DNA of 64,000 nucleotides, from NCBI RefSeq assembly GCF_963678635.1, contig NC_087065.1, positions 56,696,397 through 56,760,396 of the forward strand, read 5' to 3'. Under the pieces are notes generated by a model. The model did no database searches and had not been told where the DNA came from. It saw only the letters and a program-made list of their open reading frames with translations. Shown in pieces: positions 9,171-21,280 of this stretch (position 1 is its first letter; the number at the start of each line of letters is the position of its first letter). This DNA is from Symsagittifera roscoffensis (lineage: Eukaryota; Xenacoelomorpha; Acoela; Convolutidae). Made by a program: the position numbers and the translations under genes.

Positions 9171-11773
9171 AATTATTAATTTTTTTCCAACTCCTTTTTT
9201 TAGTAATCTCAAATCAAAACATAAACCCTTCTCCCCGCACAGGACCCCAAGATTTATTAGTAACACATTACGATTGTGAAGAAAACGAACAAAAAACACT
9301 ACACAAGTATGCAATAAATCAAGTATCACAGTGCGAAACAGAACCCCAAGCCATAGAAACTACAAATGTAATAGCAACACTTTATTCAAAAGCCCGAGCA
9401 ACTACAGTTATAGGATATAAATTCACAGCAACATTTTCTGAAAAGAAAGTACATTGTTCACAAGTCTCAAACGGAAATAAAAACCGACTTGACCATGAAT
9501 CATTCTACCAGAGTAATATAGAACGACTTTTACATCTCAATCCCGAAGATTGAAAAAACGAGTTACTCCGACTAAACATCACAAAAAATAAAAACACAGA
9601 TAGAAATTTAGTATATTTCCAAGTTTTTTCAGATTCTGTACATCAAGCAGAACTTGAAAGATATCAAGGACATATAAAATTAGATGAAAAATACCCATAC
9701 AACGGCGCACACGGTCGATTAACCTATGACATGCACGATAAACACTGGATACCACACATTGGTATAAATGACCCATCAAACTGCAAAGCAGACACAAAAA
9801 ATAAAGGATACCAAGAAATAATGTTTTTCGATTGGAAAATACAACTCGAAAAAATACAACTCACACGAGATTTATCAGACAACACAATGGTTTATCAAGG
9901 AATTAGATTACCTTGTAAAAACGACCAAGGTTATTGCGACCCTACAACAAGAACACAAGCAACAATTGTTTGGTTCCCCGAAGACACATGTACAACATTT
10001 CAAGTAGCAAAAATACACGCTCGTATGATAAAATTTCACGAAAAATATTTTATACAATCAATACCATATGAACAAGTAAATCCATTACGAAAAATAAGTT
10101 CTAATTTTCGAAACATTCATAATATAGAAAATAAATTAACACGTTTTCAAATATATCAAGAAACAGAACTTGCATGTAAATACAGAAACCCACTTCACAA
10201 AACACAATACTCTGAAATATTAGTTGAATACGAAAATGGATTCGACATGACCACTGGAAAAATAAAAGCCGACCCATACGCCACAAGTCATCCCCTAAAC
10301 GAAGGAACATCATATATACCAGTTAATTTTCAAAAGAATACCGGTCAACCTGGTGGACATTTAAAGCCCCAAAACGATCACAGCACACGTTTACAAGAAC
10401 TATCCCTAATGAATAGTACATATTTTGGTAATATTCACTATGATATTCACTTGGATATGAAACTAGACTACACGATTAGCCGAATTTTTCAAGAAATGTC
10501 ACTCTCCGAATTAGAAACACAACACCAACTATACGAATTAGAAAGAACACAAATATTACAATCACTCGCACTAGCAGTATTAAAAATACCCTATGCAGGA
10601 TATTTACTATCAGGAAATAGATCAAATTTTTTAGACTATGAAGGAAACATCTTATGGTTTTATACTTGTACTAAAAAAGTATCACCACTATACGTTTTTG
10701 AAGATAAACGATGCTATAAAAGAATCCCTATCTTTTATAAGAATAAAGTACATTTCGTTGACACACTTTCACGAAGAACCTATTTCTGGGATACCGCAGT
10801 TCCATGTGGATCAGAAAATAGCCACAACGTAGTACAGCTAAACCCTGATGAAGATAAATATTACCTTCTCACCCCATATCCCACATTAATGCAATCACTC
10901 AAAAAATTTTCACCAGAAAGCATTCGCGCTATCGCCCGAAACCCAAATATAGACTTACAATCAATAGGAATATACTCAAAATCAGATATTCAATACCACA
11001 TTAGAACACAACAATTCCAAGAATTATTAACACAAATGGACACAATACAAAGACAATCAATTGACCAAAACTTACGCAAACTTGCCGAAACCGCAGGATT
11101 TGCTGACATCTATACGCAAGACTATAGCGGATATTTTAAAGACATTAAATATTATATATATCTAAACGGTGAAAAATACCGTCCCCAAGATATATCACCT
11201 ATCAATATTTTTAGCTTTGTTACACTCAAGAATGAAATTCTTGATTTTCTAGGATGGCCCTACTACATCTTAGAAAAACTGACTATTTTATACGCAATGT
11301 TTAACTTTATTGGATTTCTTTTTTCACTCTTAAAAGGAATCTATAACACATGTGCTATACACACACAAGTCAATAGACAAGCAAGTGTAGCACGCATACT
11401 ATTTGCAGGATTTTTTGGAATCTTTTCTACATCTATAAACAAAATTCTTTTAGACGCACAAATAAAAGAATATAACACAAAAATAGCAACAAGACAGAAC
11501 ACATACGACGAAGAACATAACAATGCAGACACAACACCAACAGCACCACAGTTACCACCCCTACCACATAACCATCCATTATCCCTAGTCCCACGTAATT
11601 TTCGAAATTTAGCCATAACACATAATAATTTTAGACCAACCATATCACAAAGCCCCATCCAACATATAATGACACACCACTCACAAGATGAAAATACTTA
11701 TGAACAAATTATAGAACAACCCCATACCACCGCTTTTCAGTCTCAAAATAACAATTTTTTTAGCCCACGATGA
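9158..11773 (+). pseudogene. Element A envelope-like glycoprotein gene, interrupted by one stop
   Basis: One frame runs from ATG 9158 to the stop at 11771-11773, broken by a single TGA at 9551-9553. The start encodes a signal-peptide-like run, LKLLIFFQLLFLVIS. The ectodomain has many cysteines (CKNDQGYC, EDTCTTF, DKRCYKRIP). Near the C-terminus two hydrophobic segments (about 11,280-11,345 and 11,385-11,440) precede a Pro-rich tail of roughly 110 residues. This layout fits a membrane fusion glycoprotein of an errantivirus-like element. The fusion-protein class is uncertain; a gB-like or chuvirus-like type is only an impression. The stop makes this copy broken. Confidence 0.7.
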
Positions 11774-13578
11774 GCCGACAACTTGGATCCCTACACCGAT
11801 CAAATTCCCACCCAACCAACCTCACCACTCCAATCCCAATAATACCACTTTTTGCTTTTCCGCCACCCGATTTCCCATCCAGTAATGTAACATCCGGCAT
11901 GAATTCCGATACTAATTTACACATCTCAGTTTTATACTCCATCTCACAACTCAATAACCCGAATATTGAAACCCCCGATGAATTTGCCGACTCTGAACCA
12001 TCTCCATCAAATAATTTTCCCACCAACCCCTCAATTTTTTCCCAACCCCCTTTTCAACCCATATTACCAAATAACCCTGACCCATCCAATTCTACACCAT
12101 CTTATGCTTCCCAAGTCACTCCAACCTATTCTTCACTTCACTCAGACCAATCATCTCATTCTCCAGATACCCCCCGAATCTCCCCAGAACTAGATAACTT
12201 CATTACCCTACAACAACAACCCTATCACCTTGACATCCCAACCATAAACCAAATCTCATCCACAATAGATTCATCCAACCCTCCTACCCCGACAGCCTCT
12301 TCAATTTATACTGAATCATTAGCACCATCATCCACAACTACTGAATCTTCACTCAGCACTAATAGAGCTTACCGCACTTTTAAAAGGAAGTTCCCCAACC
12401 ATCCTTTCCCAGCGAAACCAGGAACAGCCCGTGAATATATCAACCATCCACAACACACTAACACAAAAGAATTTTTAGCTATCACCTTACCCTCATTTCC
12501 ACGATACACCTTAAACACCCCTCATGACACTAACGAGACACGTAACTTTGTAGACGAATACGTTTTAATGCCTACCCTTCCTTGGACCTCATATTATCAT
12601 TTTACAAATCCCCTTTGCTTACCTTTATCTAACACTCATATCGATATAGAACGAAATAAGGACATGCTATATCGACTCACTACAACACTAACACCTAGAC
12701 AATTTACTTACATTGGATATAAAAAATCACTAAAAACACACACTGCACCCCGAGCTAATGAATATACACTAGAATATTACGATCATAACATCATCAGAAC
12801 TAACCAAGATCAATTCTTAGACGACGATCGCTTCGCTAACCCACAAATCACCGAGAAATTTTTCATTAAAACACCATATGTATTTACACTAAATATCTTC
12901 GATCGCAAGTTTGACCACATTATTTCAGAAGCACTAACAGACACGCAAGCCTACGAAAGTTTTAAAGAACGCTTCCAAATATTTTCACTAACCTTTCATT
13001 TCCTTGCACCACATGAAAGAGATTTGCACTGCTCACACGATATTATGTTGCGCACTAAACAAACACACACATATAGTTATTATCGTTTCATCCAAAATCA
13101 CTTTGACCTACACACTCCCTCCAGACAACCACACCATCGTTTTCAATTCATCAATTCCAAATACACCTCACCATTCTTTCTTAACTTCACATATTGCATT
13201 AAAGATACTAACCTTCATGGTATTCTTCGAAATTATGATCCCATAACCCAAATGTATATCTTTTGTCCCATCACCAAGACCTTCAATGCAGAAGAATCCC
13301 GACCCTTCCTCATCCCACAAGAGTTTGTACAACCTATAGAAATCCCCATTTTAGAATTCATCCATAACACTAAATTCAACCACAAATTATATAATCTAAT
13401 CCAAAACACACCTTATGAATTTGCAGTTGGCACTGAAGAACTAACCACCATTAAGGCACTTCAATTGCTTTGGCCACTGCTTCAAACGAAAAATATCATC
13501 CGCATTTTAGCCAAATTACTAACAACTTCAGATCTCATCCACGACATTTTCCCCCACGGTTTCTTCCCCGACGACTAA
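11770..13578 (+). CDS. Element A accessory ORF downstream of env, 602 aa, unknown function
   Basis: The ATG overlaps the env stop as ATGA (11770-11773), a stop-start arrangement typical of coupled reinitiation. The first 200 residues are rich in Pro, Ser, Thr and Asn and look disordered. The remaining 400 look folded, with segments such as KFFIKTPYVFTLNIFDRKF, FFLNFTYCIKDTNLHGILRN and LQLLWPLLQTKNIIRILAKL. I recognise no family. The C-terminal part recurs in element B (17,338-18,218) with the same order and spacing, so the gene belongs to the element family and was conserved for some time. A canonical intron donor begins three bases after its stop codon. Confidence 0.7.
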   Translation: MSRQLGSLHRSNSHPTNLTTPIPIIPLFAFPPPDFPSSNVTSGMNSDTNLHISVLYSISQLNNPNIETPDEFADSEPSPSNNFPTNPSIFSQPPFQPILPNNPDPSNSTPSYASQVTPTYSSLHSDQSSHSPDTPRISPELDNFITLQQQPYHLDIPTINQISSTIDSSNPPTPTASSIYTESLAPSSTTTESSLSTNRAYRTFKRKFPNHPFPAKPGTAREYINHPQHTNTKEFLAITLPSFPRYTLNTPHDTNETRNFVDEYVLMPTLPWTSYYHFTNPLCLPLSNTHIDIERNKDMLYRLTTTLTPRQFTYIGYKKSLKTHTAPRANEYTLEYYDHNIIRTNQDQFLDDDRFANPQITEKFFIKTPYVFTLNIFDRKFDHIISEALTDTQAYESFKERFQIFSLTFHFLAPHERDLHCSHDIMLRTKQTHTYSYYRFIQNHFDLHTPSRQPHHRFQFINSKYTSPFFLNFTYCIKDTNLHGILRNYDPITQMYIFCPITKTFNAEESRPFLIPQEFVQPIEIPILEFIHNTKFNHKLYNLIQNTPYEFAVGTEELTTIKALQLLWPLLQTKNIIRILAKLLTTSDLIHDIFPHGFFPDD

Positions 13579-13581
13579 CAG

Positions 13582-13657
13582 GTAAGTATGAATTATACAT
13601 ATTACTAACTAATTTAAATATTTGAAACTCACCATTCTTTATCCATGTTTTCTTTAG
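13582..13657 (+). other. Candidate 76-nt intron in the element A 3' UTR
   Basis: CAG|GTAAGTAT lies three bases after the stop codon. The nearest good acceptor is TTTTCTTTAG at 13,648-13,657, preceded by T-rich sequence. Length and both splice sites are near ideal for a small animal intron. Element B shows a pyrimidine-rich CCTTTCAG at the corresponding position near 18,295. Confidence 0.45.
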
Positions 13658-14059
13658 AATTTTAGCCTTCATCCTCGATCATCTGAAAAATTCACAAAGA
13701 AAAATAAAAATTGAAAACTTCTTCAAACTGTTTAAAACCCTATTAAATTTTTGCACCAACAATTAAATAAATATAATACCAATGCAATAAATTAATTTAT
13801 AAATTTTTCCCCCACAAGCAGTAAATCTAATAATGATGAAAATTTGTAACTTAATTTTCCCCAACAACTAGCAATAAAATTAAAAATTCTATGTAGTAAA
13901 TTAATAAGAAGCAAATGCAGTACTAACCTTTTGATATTTTCATTCACTCGCACAAGAATTCTATCCAAACTCGCACAGCTCGCCCACGAAGAATTGTTTA
14001 AAATAATGAATTTTAGTTTCAAGCTTTCACACTCGATAACTCTAACACAAGATAACACG

Positions 14060-15580
14060 TTTCAAACTTTCCTTTAACCCGGTTGGAAAGGAATTATATA
14101 CTAAACAAAACTAACCAATGCAGCTTACTAAACACCACAACACATAGCATAACAGCATGACTAAGAAAAGGAAACCAACGGTACCCAAACCGGATTAACC
14201 CAGTTTAAAACTGGATAATTTATTCTTTTGAAGACTATTATAAAGTCTAAGAAAGAAATAATAAAACACAAAAAAGTCGAAAGACAAACCCATACCACAA
14301 ACAAATTGATTTTTGAAAAAAGGAAACCACCAACAAAACATAAGAAAAACCACAACAAACCCAACATAAAACGTTGTCACATAACAGGACCTCTCATAAA
14401 AACCGCATGCAATCATACTCCCACTCCTGGCCTAACCCACCAGGAAGGACGTCCTGAGCATGCTCTATAGCCGGCCTAACCCACCGCGCTACATCCACGC
14501 TTTGTGACCATACTCCTATTTTTAATAAGAGCTACTCAAGGGTGAGTAACTCTTCAAAATAACTGAACTAAAACAAAAAGCTTTTGTGAAAACAACTAAC
14601 TAAAATCATAATTAAAAAATATTAAACTAATAAAAGTTTTATAAAATGTAAATTACATTATGCAATATATAGATCAGAATACAACACCAAGGACGAACAT
14701 CCAAAGACAAAACGACCCTACTACACTCGAGAAAGAATGGCCAACTACAATCAATATGCCGCCCACAATCACATCTCAAAGGATTTAGAGTACGACTTGA
14801 CTTCGCAGAAAAGGACTTCATTGAACTAGACCAATGACCACCTCGATGTTCAAGTATACGTACAGATCCGAGTAACCAGGCATCCCCTCCACGCACAATC
14901 TCCACGCCATTCTCAGACAAGGTCAAACACAAAGAAGTTCTCACCAATGAAACAGAAAAACCTGACATAGCCAACCATTCTGAAATCAGACTTGAGTTTG
15001 TTGCGAAAACCCAGTCGTTGTCTTGAGAAGACACAACGATTGAATCTGGGACTTCTCTAATAAGAAAACCCAGAAGAAATAAGATGTTCGCCAAATACAA
15101 ACGTCCATCATCCATCTTTTGAATTGCAGAAAGATTATTCTAAAAAACTCTGTAAAACCCGGATGGGTGGAACCTGATCTAAACTACATTTTATGATTGG
15201 ATAAATTAGATATTTTACCAATGTAAAGTATTTAATATTTACCAATCATGATCCATCTAACTAACAATCCACTTATTTGTAAGTGCTGAAATTACTTGTA
15301 ATTTCAGCACCAGAGAGATTTGAATTTAACTTAGAAATTAGTTGAACTCTCCCGAGTACTTCAGCAGCCGCAGTAAACCAGTATACCCTAGATCTATTGA
15401 GCCTAGCAGAGACTAGTTAAACAACCTGAGACTAGATAGTATAAGAGTAAGATTAGGATCGGTATTAGACTAAGAAGTTGCACGAATCTATCCGGCCGAA
15501 AATAAGATAGCGTGACGAGCAGACGGTGTACCCTATCCGAAATTACTCTATGAGTTATACCCATCGGTCCTAACTCACAT
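14060..15580 (+). repeat. LTR-like 3' terminal region of element A
   Basis: Several blocks here match the end of element B (18,640-19,972) in order. They include ACGGTACCCAAACC, AGGGTGAGTAACTCTTCAAA, and the closing block with GAAAATAAGATAGCGTGACG and CAGACGGTG. This is what a 3' LTR shared by two family members would look like. Ends are approximate, because no 5' LTR lies in the window. A minus-strand frame of 158 codons (14,639-15,115) lies inside and has no match in element B. Confidence 0.5.
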
Positions 15581-16599
15581 TTTAAGAAATCTCGATGAAA
15601 ATATTGCAAGGCTATTCGTTTATGCGTAATTAATATAAACACTTTTTTCAATTTTGATAGCAAAAATCTATTTTCTGCTTAATTTAATCACAAGATAATA
15701 TTTTTTCATTTCGCCATATAATCAAGAGACATTCTTTTGTTTTGCGATATAATTGCAATGAAATCAATTTTTTCTAAACAGAATCCTCAAAGGTTTTTTC
15801 AAACATATGCTTCACTGTAACCAAATTTAAATTTTAAAAGCTAAGTCTAAAAAAGAACAACCAACATGGATCCATGCACCATGAATAAGTAAAAGTCAAC
15901 AGATCAAAACTCAAGTTTTGCTAAACTTTAAAATTTCTTGATTCTTTTTAGTTCCAATACAAACTGGAGCAATGAACTGAAACATAAACAAGCAATCAAA
16001 CCTGAAAACCAGAGCAACAAAAAGAGCATTACGACCATAATATCTCTTAAAAAGCCAGTGAAATTTTCAAATTTTGCTCAAATGTTTTTCAAATCCAAAC
16101 TATCTATCCAAGGCAATAAATTGAAGATTGAATTCACCATGAAGTATCAATGCACTAAAAAATGAAAAAAAAGTGCAGATTTAGTACAGATAAAACTCGA
16201 TACAATTGGCAACTCATTAGCAAAAAAAAATTTATTACACCAATTAGTTGCATTTTTGTTTCAGAATAAAAAAAAGATGCTTACTAATGTTTTCATGAGT
16301 CATGTTTTTATTGCGAGTATATGGGGAAATAGACTTCATTTTCATTATATGGTACTTGTCATCACTAACATTTTATGCAGAAAGAGCAATAGACTAGGTT
16401 GCGATTAAATGGAAAGAAAAATATAAATTCTTGTTATTAAAACTCACATATAACTCCATTATAATAAACATAAAATAAAAGTTTTTTAATGGATTTTGTT
16501 GACCTTCTAATCTAATATTTTTGTCACCGAACATATAATGGCAACATATTTGATTGCTAGAGGGTTGAACTTGTTTGAACATAACGCCGCCAACTAATT
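15581..16599. other. AT-rich sequence without recognised gene
   Basis: About 1 kb of AT-rich DNA between element A and a divergent R1 copy. It holds only short frames and A or T runs, with no domain, RNA or repeat that I can support. Confidence 0.5.
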
Positions 16600-17050
16600 G
16601 ACTATAAACGGAGATACTTCGGTGCGGGAGGGGTCGTTTTTTTCTCCAGACAATATTCGTATTTTTATCTCACAAATTTTGACGAATTTTTCGAAAAATT
16701 TTCACAAATTATTTTTATTGGGAGCTCAAGTTTAAAAAATAATTTTACTTGTGATCAATTTTCATAATATTATGGGGGTTTGACTTTGGGACCATTAACG
16801 CACATTATATTACGTGCTATCAATGCATAAATTGCGATTTAACTCGTACTAGAAAACGATTCCAATTTAGGTTGAGGAATGCCCTTTGCATGCAAAGTAT
16901 ATCATATTGAACTTTACATAGCGTATGGGGCGAATGATTTTCACAAAAAGTTCCACTTTTTTTTCCGAGTCATCCACAACATCTAACCGAATTGCCTCAC
17001 CCGTGCACAACTTGTCCTTATGAAACGCAAACACCCAATAATGCAGCCTA
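16600..17050 (+). repeat. Divergent copy of repeat family R1
   Basis: It keeps the R1 order: a CTCCAGACAATATTCG segment, then TTTTGACGAATTTTTC, GGGAGCTCAAGTTT, a GTGATCA...ATTATGGGGGTTT segment, and ATTAACGC...GTGCTATCAATGCATAAA. The hairpin ends are not recognisable. It lies directly left of element B. Confidence 0.6.
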
Positions 17051-17337
17051 ATTCCCAATAAATCGACTAACATCATCCCCATCCCTTAAAAGCAATCGAA
17101 CCTGTTCCACTAACACACCACCATTTTTAATTAAAAACTTTCTCTTCTCCCCATTACACATATAATAACACAGGAAACCATGTGCAATGAGCCCAATATA
17201 ATGACGAATCTTTCGTTCTCTCCGGCTTTTTTTGGATCTCCCACTACAACTTCTCAAACCCGCTCATATTTCCCTTACAAAAGAGAAACATCCGACGACG
17301 ACGATAATGTGACACCAACATCATTCAACTAACCTCC

Positions 17338-18218
17338 GCACTATACCTAAGCCAATTTACTAACTATGGCTTATCACAGACACTCAATAGATTCATTGTA
17401 CGAAAATAAAACGATTCTCAATCATTCACTGTGATCACACAGTCATCCGATATATGGAGATTTCACCGAATGATAATGACCCCGACGTAAATTCACAATT
17501 AACGGAGAAGTTTTTCATAAAGACGGATATCAACTTCAACCTCGACAACACTAACAATAGTTTGATCGTGTAGTCGGTCACTCACTGCAAAACACGAGAG
17601 CTTTTGAATCTTACTTTAAAAACTCTGACCACTTTCAACTAACATTTAATTTTCTAATAGCCCAAGAGCGTGATAATAATTATTCCCACAAAATCGTGCT
17701 TAAAACTAAACTCAACCAATTTCACGCATACTACAGATTTATTCAACGCCAACTTCTCCACAGTTCACCAACCCGCAATCCACACGCTACATGTTCATCA
17801 ACTCTAAATAAACATCACAGTACTTCTTTAACTTCACTTATTGCATAAAGACAACTAACCTTCACGGAATCTTTCGCAATTATGATCTCGTTAGACAGAG
17901 GTATTTCGTTTGCCCCATGAAGACTCCTGCCCCATTATTATCCTGCCTGAACTTAGGCAACCAGTTGAAATTGCCCCTTTAGAAAACATCCATCAATTTA
18001 GGTTTAATCACAAATTATATAATCTACTCGCAAACTCTAACGAAATATTTTCCTCAACATCTGAAGAAGATAACATCATCTGCGCACTTGAACTTCTTTG
18101 GCCACTTTTACGCACTAAAAACGTAATCGGAACGTTATCTAAACTTTTGAAACACTCACCTAAAATCAAGTTTTACTTCTCCAATAGACTTTTTCGGACG
18201 CGGACCCCCAGTATTTAA
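17338..18218 (+). pseudogene. Element B copy of the 602-aa accessory ORF (C-terminal part)
   Basis: The clearest open part, 17,910-18,218, ends in RFNHKLYNLLANSNEIF and ALELLWPLLRTKNVIGTLSK. These align with FNHKLYNLIQNTPYEF and ALQLLWPLLQTKNIIRILAK in element A. Upstream, scattered pieces match in several frames, including EKFFIKT, TFNFL, YYRFIQ, FFNFTYCIK and TNLHGIFRNYD. Multiple stops and frameshifts break it (for example near 17,563). This identifies the ORF as an inherited family gene. Confidence 0.75.
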
Positions 18219-18639
18219 AAATTCATAAATCTAAATAAACAATTATTTCAAATCGCTCATCATTTGTACACGTATTTTGCACCGTTTCCTTTCAGATTTC
18301 ACCAATAACTGCTCTAAAAAGCTGAACTGAAAACCAAACGAAAAAAAGTTGAGAAAATATAAAAATGCACTAAAATTGATACGCAGCAATAAGCTAATAA
18401 ATATTGCTGCAAATTACCAATTTGAAAAGCTAAATTGATTTTATTGAGAAAAAAATTAAATACACTAACTTTTTTGTATGTGGTCAATTTTGTAAGTTTT
18501 TCTTTCTTTCCTCAAGTTGCCCACGTTTCACGCACTCTTTCCGAGTGGCTCATTGTAACTTGCCACTAGAATTGTTTGAGAAATCATTTTCTATTTCGAA
18601 AAAACAACTGATAACAAGTCTAAATTCTTTTCGCGCGTT

Positions 18640-19972
18640 TTAAAACTTTCCCTCAACTCAGTTGGAAAGAACAAAAATTAAGCTTAAGCTAATCAACGCA
18701 TATGAAGAAAAGTTTCACGGTACCCAAACCAAGTTAAACACAGATTGCAACTAGATAAAATATTCTTTTGAACCTCCAATCAAAACTGTATTAAGACCAC
18801 ATGAACAACAAAAAAACACTAAGAAATAACACAAACAAAAAAAATCCGCCTTGAATAAAAGGACACAATCAAAGGTCAAAAGGGAAATTACTTGACAAAA
18901 AGCAAAAATTTAAAATTGAAAAAAGAAGACTGTTCAAAGAGACAAAAAAAAACACACTCCTTTGATCTCTCCCACCAGAGCCGATGTCGCTCGAACTAAA
19001 TAGGGTGAGCATAATCTAGGGTGAGCAACTCTTCAAAATAACCGAACATACAAAAGGTTTTTGCAAAAACAATTAACAAAGTTCATAGTTCAAATGGAAA
19101 TGGCTTATAAGGTTCAGATACACACACACACACATATTTAATTTAAAATGTTCTCAGAGCAAAAAAAAAGAGCAGCAAAAGGATGATGAAAGCTCGACGG
19201 CATTTCAAATCTGGAAAGGCAAATCTATTGATTTTGCTTGCCGCAGTCATAACACTCACAGGACATAAAGCATGGAGCCATTGAGAATACACGTAACCTC
19301 GCTCTAATTAATGCAATCGACTCGTCACTTTATTAATCTGCAACCTTGACATGGTTACTCGAAACATTTTCGATGCAAGCAACCTATTCGCACAACATGA
19401 GCAACTGTTTCTTTTCTCTCTTTACAGGACGACTATTTCCACAACAAGAGCAACTGTATCTCTTCTCTCTTCTCTCGTTTTAAGAATCTACTCCAAAAAA
19501 TATGCTCCATCCATCCTTGACAAAAAAAAGAACTTAACAGAAATCAAAAACTCAGTAAAACCAGAAGGAGTGGAACCAGTTTAAAACAAGTACTTATAAC
19601 CCATTAAATTATTGATAAGTTTTCTCTGTAAAATTATTAGAACTAATCAATAATGATCCATGACTAACGCTTACAATAAACTTAAGGGCTGAAACTATGC
19701 TGAAACTATTTATATTTTCAGCCAGAGAAGAATAAAATTAACATAGCAAACAGTTGATCTTCCTAGGCTCTACTACTAGATTCTTAGCCTCTAATATTGT
19801 CAGTATATTCTATTCAGACTAGGAGTTATAAGAATAAGATAAAAATTGGTATTAGACCAAGAAGTCTTACAAATCTATCAAGCCGAAAATAAGATAGCGT
19901 GACGAACAGACGGTGCACCTTATCCGATTTTACTCTACGAGACTTAAGCTCACCCCGGACTTAAGCTCACAA
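18640..19972 (+). repeat. LTR-like terminal region of element B
   Basis: It shares ordered blocks with 14,060-15,580, including CACGGTACCCAAACC, AGGGTGAGCAACTCTTCAAA and GAAAATAAGATAGCGTGACG. A short CA microsatellite lies at about 19,120-19,132. Ends are approximate. Confidence 0.5.
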
Positions 19973-20364
19973 GACAAAAAGAGCCGCCCGTTACGATGAG
20001 GAAAAGAAGAACAAATTTTCAATTTTTTTTCAAAATTGTCAGCTTGAAAGAACGAGCAACAATCCAGAAATTTTTTAGACATCAGAGTCAAGTAAAACTT
20101 TCAAGGAGAACTTTCTGGATATTTATGATTTTTTAAATTTTATAAAAAAAATGTTGACAGTACTATTTAATCATTTGCAGAAACTGTTAATAAAACTTTG
20201 AAAAAAAGTTTGATCAATTATAGTCCAAAACCCCTGATATCTTTGAAAATTTTTTTAAAAATTCGGCTAAATCTTGAAGAAAATTTTGGCTAATTTAGAA
20301 CTTTTTTTGCTGTAAAATTTTGAAGAAAAAAAAACAAAAATTTATATAAGATTACCTGAAAATG
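19973..20364. other. AT-rich flank left of the giant element
   Basis: About 390 bp with A and T homopolymer runs and no gene visible. The last bases, AATG at 20,361-20,364, may be the target-site copy of the giant element: ATG follows the 3' LTR at 41,589-41,591. Confidence 0.45.
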
Positions 20365-21249
20365 TGTGCCATTCTGCCAGATAGGCACAGCGCAACCTTC
20401 CGGCGACACGAAAGAAAACGAATAAAGGCCTCAGTAACGAAAAAGTATTGCGAAGGAGGGTAGGAATATTCTAGAATTTTTATTTTTAAAATTTCGATCA
20501 AAGAGTGAATATTTCTCAGAAATACAAAAAGACGGCCATTTTGACTGAAAGGGACGAAAAAACAGAACAACGACAAACATTGTGGAAAACGGTCGCAAAA
20601 GAGACGAAAAACACGAAGCCTCTTATCGTGGCAACAACACACGATAAGAGAATTAGCAGTGGATATCAGTGGAGAAGGAAGCTTCAGTAGGGGAAGGAAT
20701 ATTCCACGGAACCCTCCCGTGCCACAAATTGGGAGAGATAACAGCGTTATCTCAGGAAGATTACGGGAGCGGAGGCTTGGTCCCCCAGAGACTGTTTTAT
20801 GTGAAGGGACTATATAAAACTAACTTTGTAGCTACTTGGATGTCGTAGAAGTCTGAATTAACACCGGTATAATTTGATATTTTAGAATATGAGTAGCTAG
20901 AAAGAGGAAAGGGTCAATCCATCTCCAATGGATTTAATATAGAACTGTCACACAAAAACATATAAAAATAGGTTGTTCGAGCCGTGTTTTTAATGGCAAT
21001 CACGTAGTCTGAGGATCCGAGACTCAGCTATGTGGTTGTGTTCGCATGTAAACGAAAGCTGATCAAAAGTCGTTTGACTGATGGCCTAAAAATAGTAACT
21101 TTTTACTTACCCCTAAACAGACCAGAAAATCAACTGGCAAGGTCGAGACGTTGAAAAATGAGTAGGATTAAGGTAACTGACGCCTGCCAGTCGTTAATAG
21201 GTACTTTTTCTACGCTCCGTCGCTGTGTAGTATTTGGGCGAATGTTACA
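20365..21249 (+). repeat. 5' LTR of the giant element
   Basis: It matches 40,704-41,588 over its whole 885 bp with about 19 mismatches by eye (about 98% identity) and no net length change. It begins TGTGCC and ends TTACA. A TATATAAAA box lies at 20,811-20,819. Confidence 0.95.
20811..20819 (+). promoter_or_regulatory. TATA box in the 5' LTR
   Basis: TATATAAAA follows GAAGGGAC. The 3' LTR has TATGTAAAA at the matching place (41,150-41,158), so only the 5' copy has a consensus box. Confidence 0.6.
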
Positions 21250-21261
21250 TAGACGTTTTTA

Positions 21262-21280
21262 TGGCGCTCCTAGGTGGGCC
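21262..21280 (+). promoter_or_regulatory. Candidate primer binding site
   Basis: TGGCGCTCCTAGGTGGGCC starts with the TGG expected opposite a tRNA CCA end. It lies 12 bp after the 5' LTR, farther than usual, and I cannot assign the tRNA. Confidence 0.3.

Larger units (their letters stand above)
1..15580 (+). mobile_element. Element A: env-bearing Ty3/gypsy retrovirus-like element, 5' end outside window
   Basis: Gag zinc knuckle, DSG protease, RT with YLDD, RNase H and a DD35E integrase occur in the Ty3/gypsy order. They are followed by small hydrophobic ORFs, an ORF without ATG, an envelope-like glycoprotein and a 602-aa ORF. The 5' LTR lies left of the window. The 3' end is set only approximately, by similarity of 14,060-15,580 to the end of element B at 18,640-19,972. 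The coding strand is visibly A-rich and G-poor, unlike the giant element downstream. The gag frame, the pol-integrase junction and env are each interrupted, so this is probably a dead copy. Confidence 0.85.
17100..19972 (+). mobile_element. Element B: decayed 3' remnant related to element A
   Basis: It contains a broken copy of the element A downstream ORF (17,338-18,218) followed by a matching LTR-like terminal region. No gag, pol or env is present. The left limit is uncertain. Divergence from element A is high, so it is a separate, older family member and not a duplication of element A. Confidence 0.65.

Noticed and set aside
14639-15115. Minus-strand frame of 158 codons in the element A LTR-like region
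   Set aside because: No domain, and element B has no counterpart. It is probably chance in a locally GC-richer segment.
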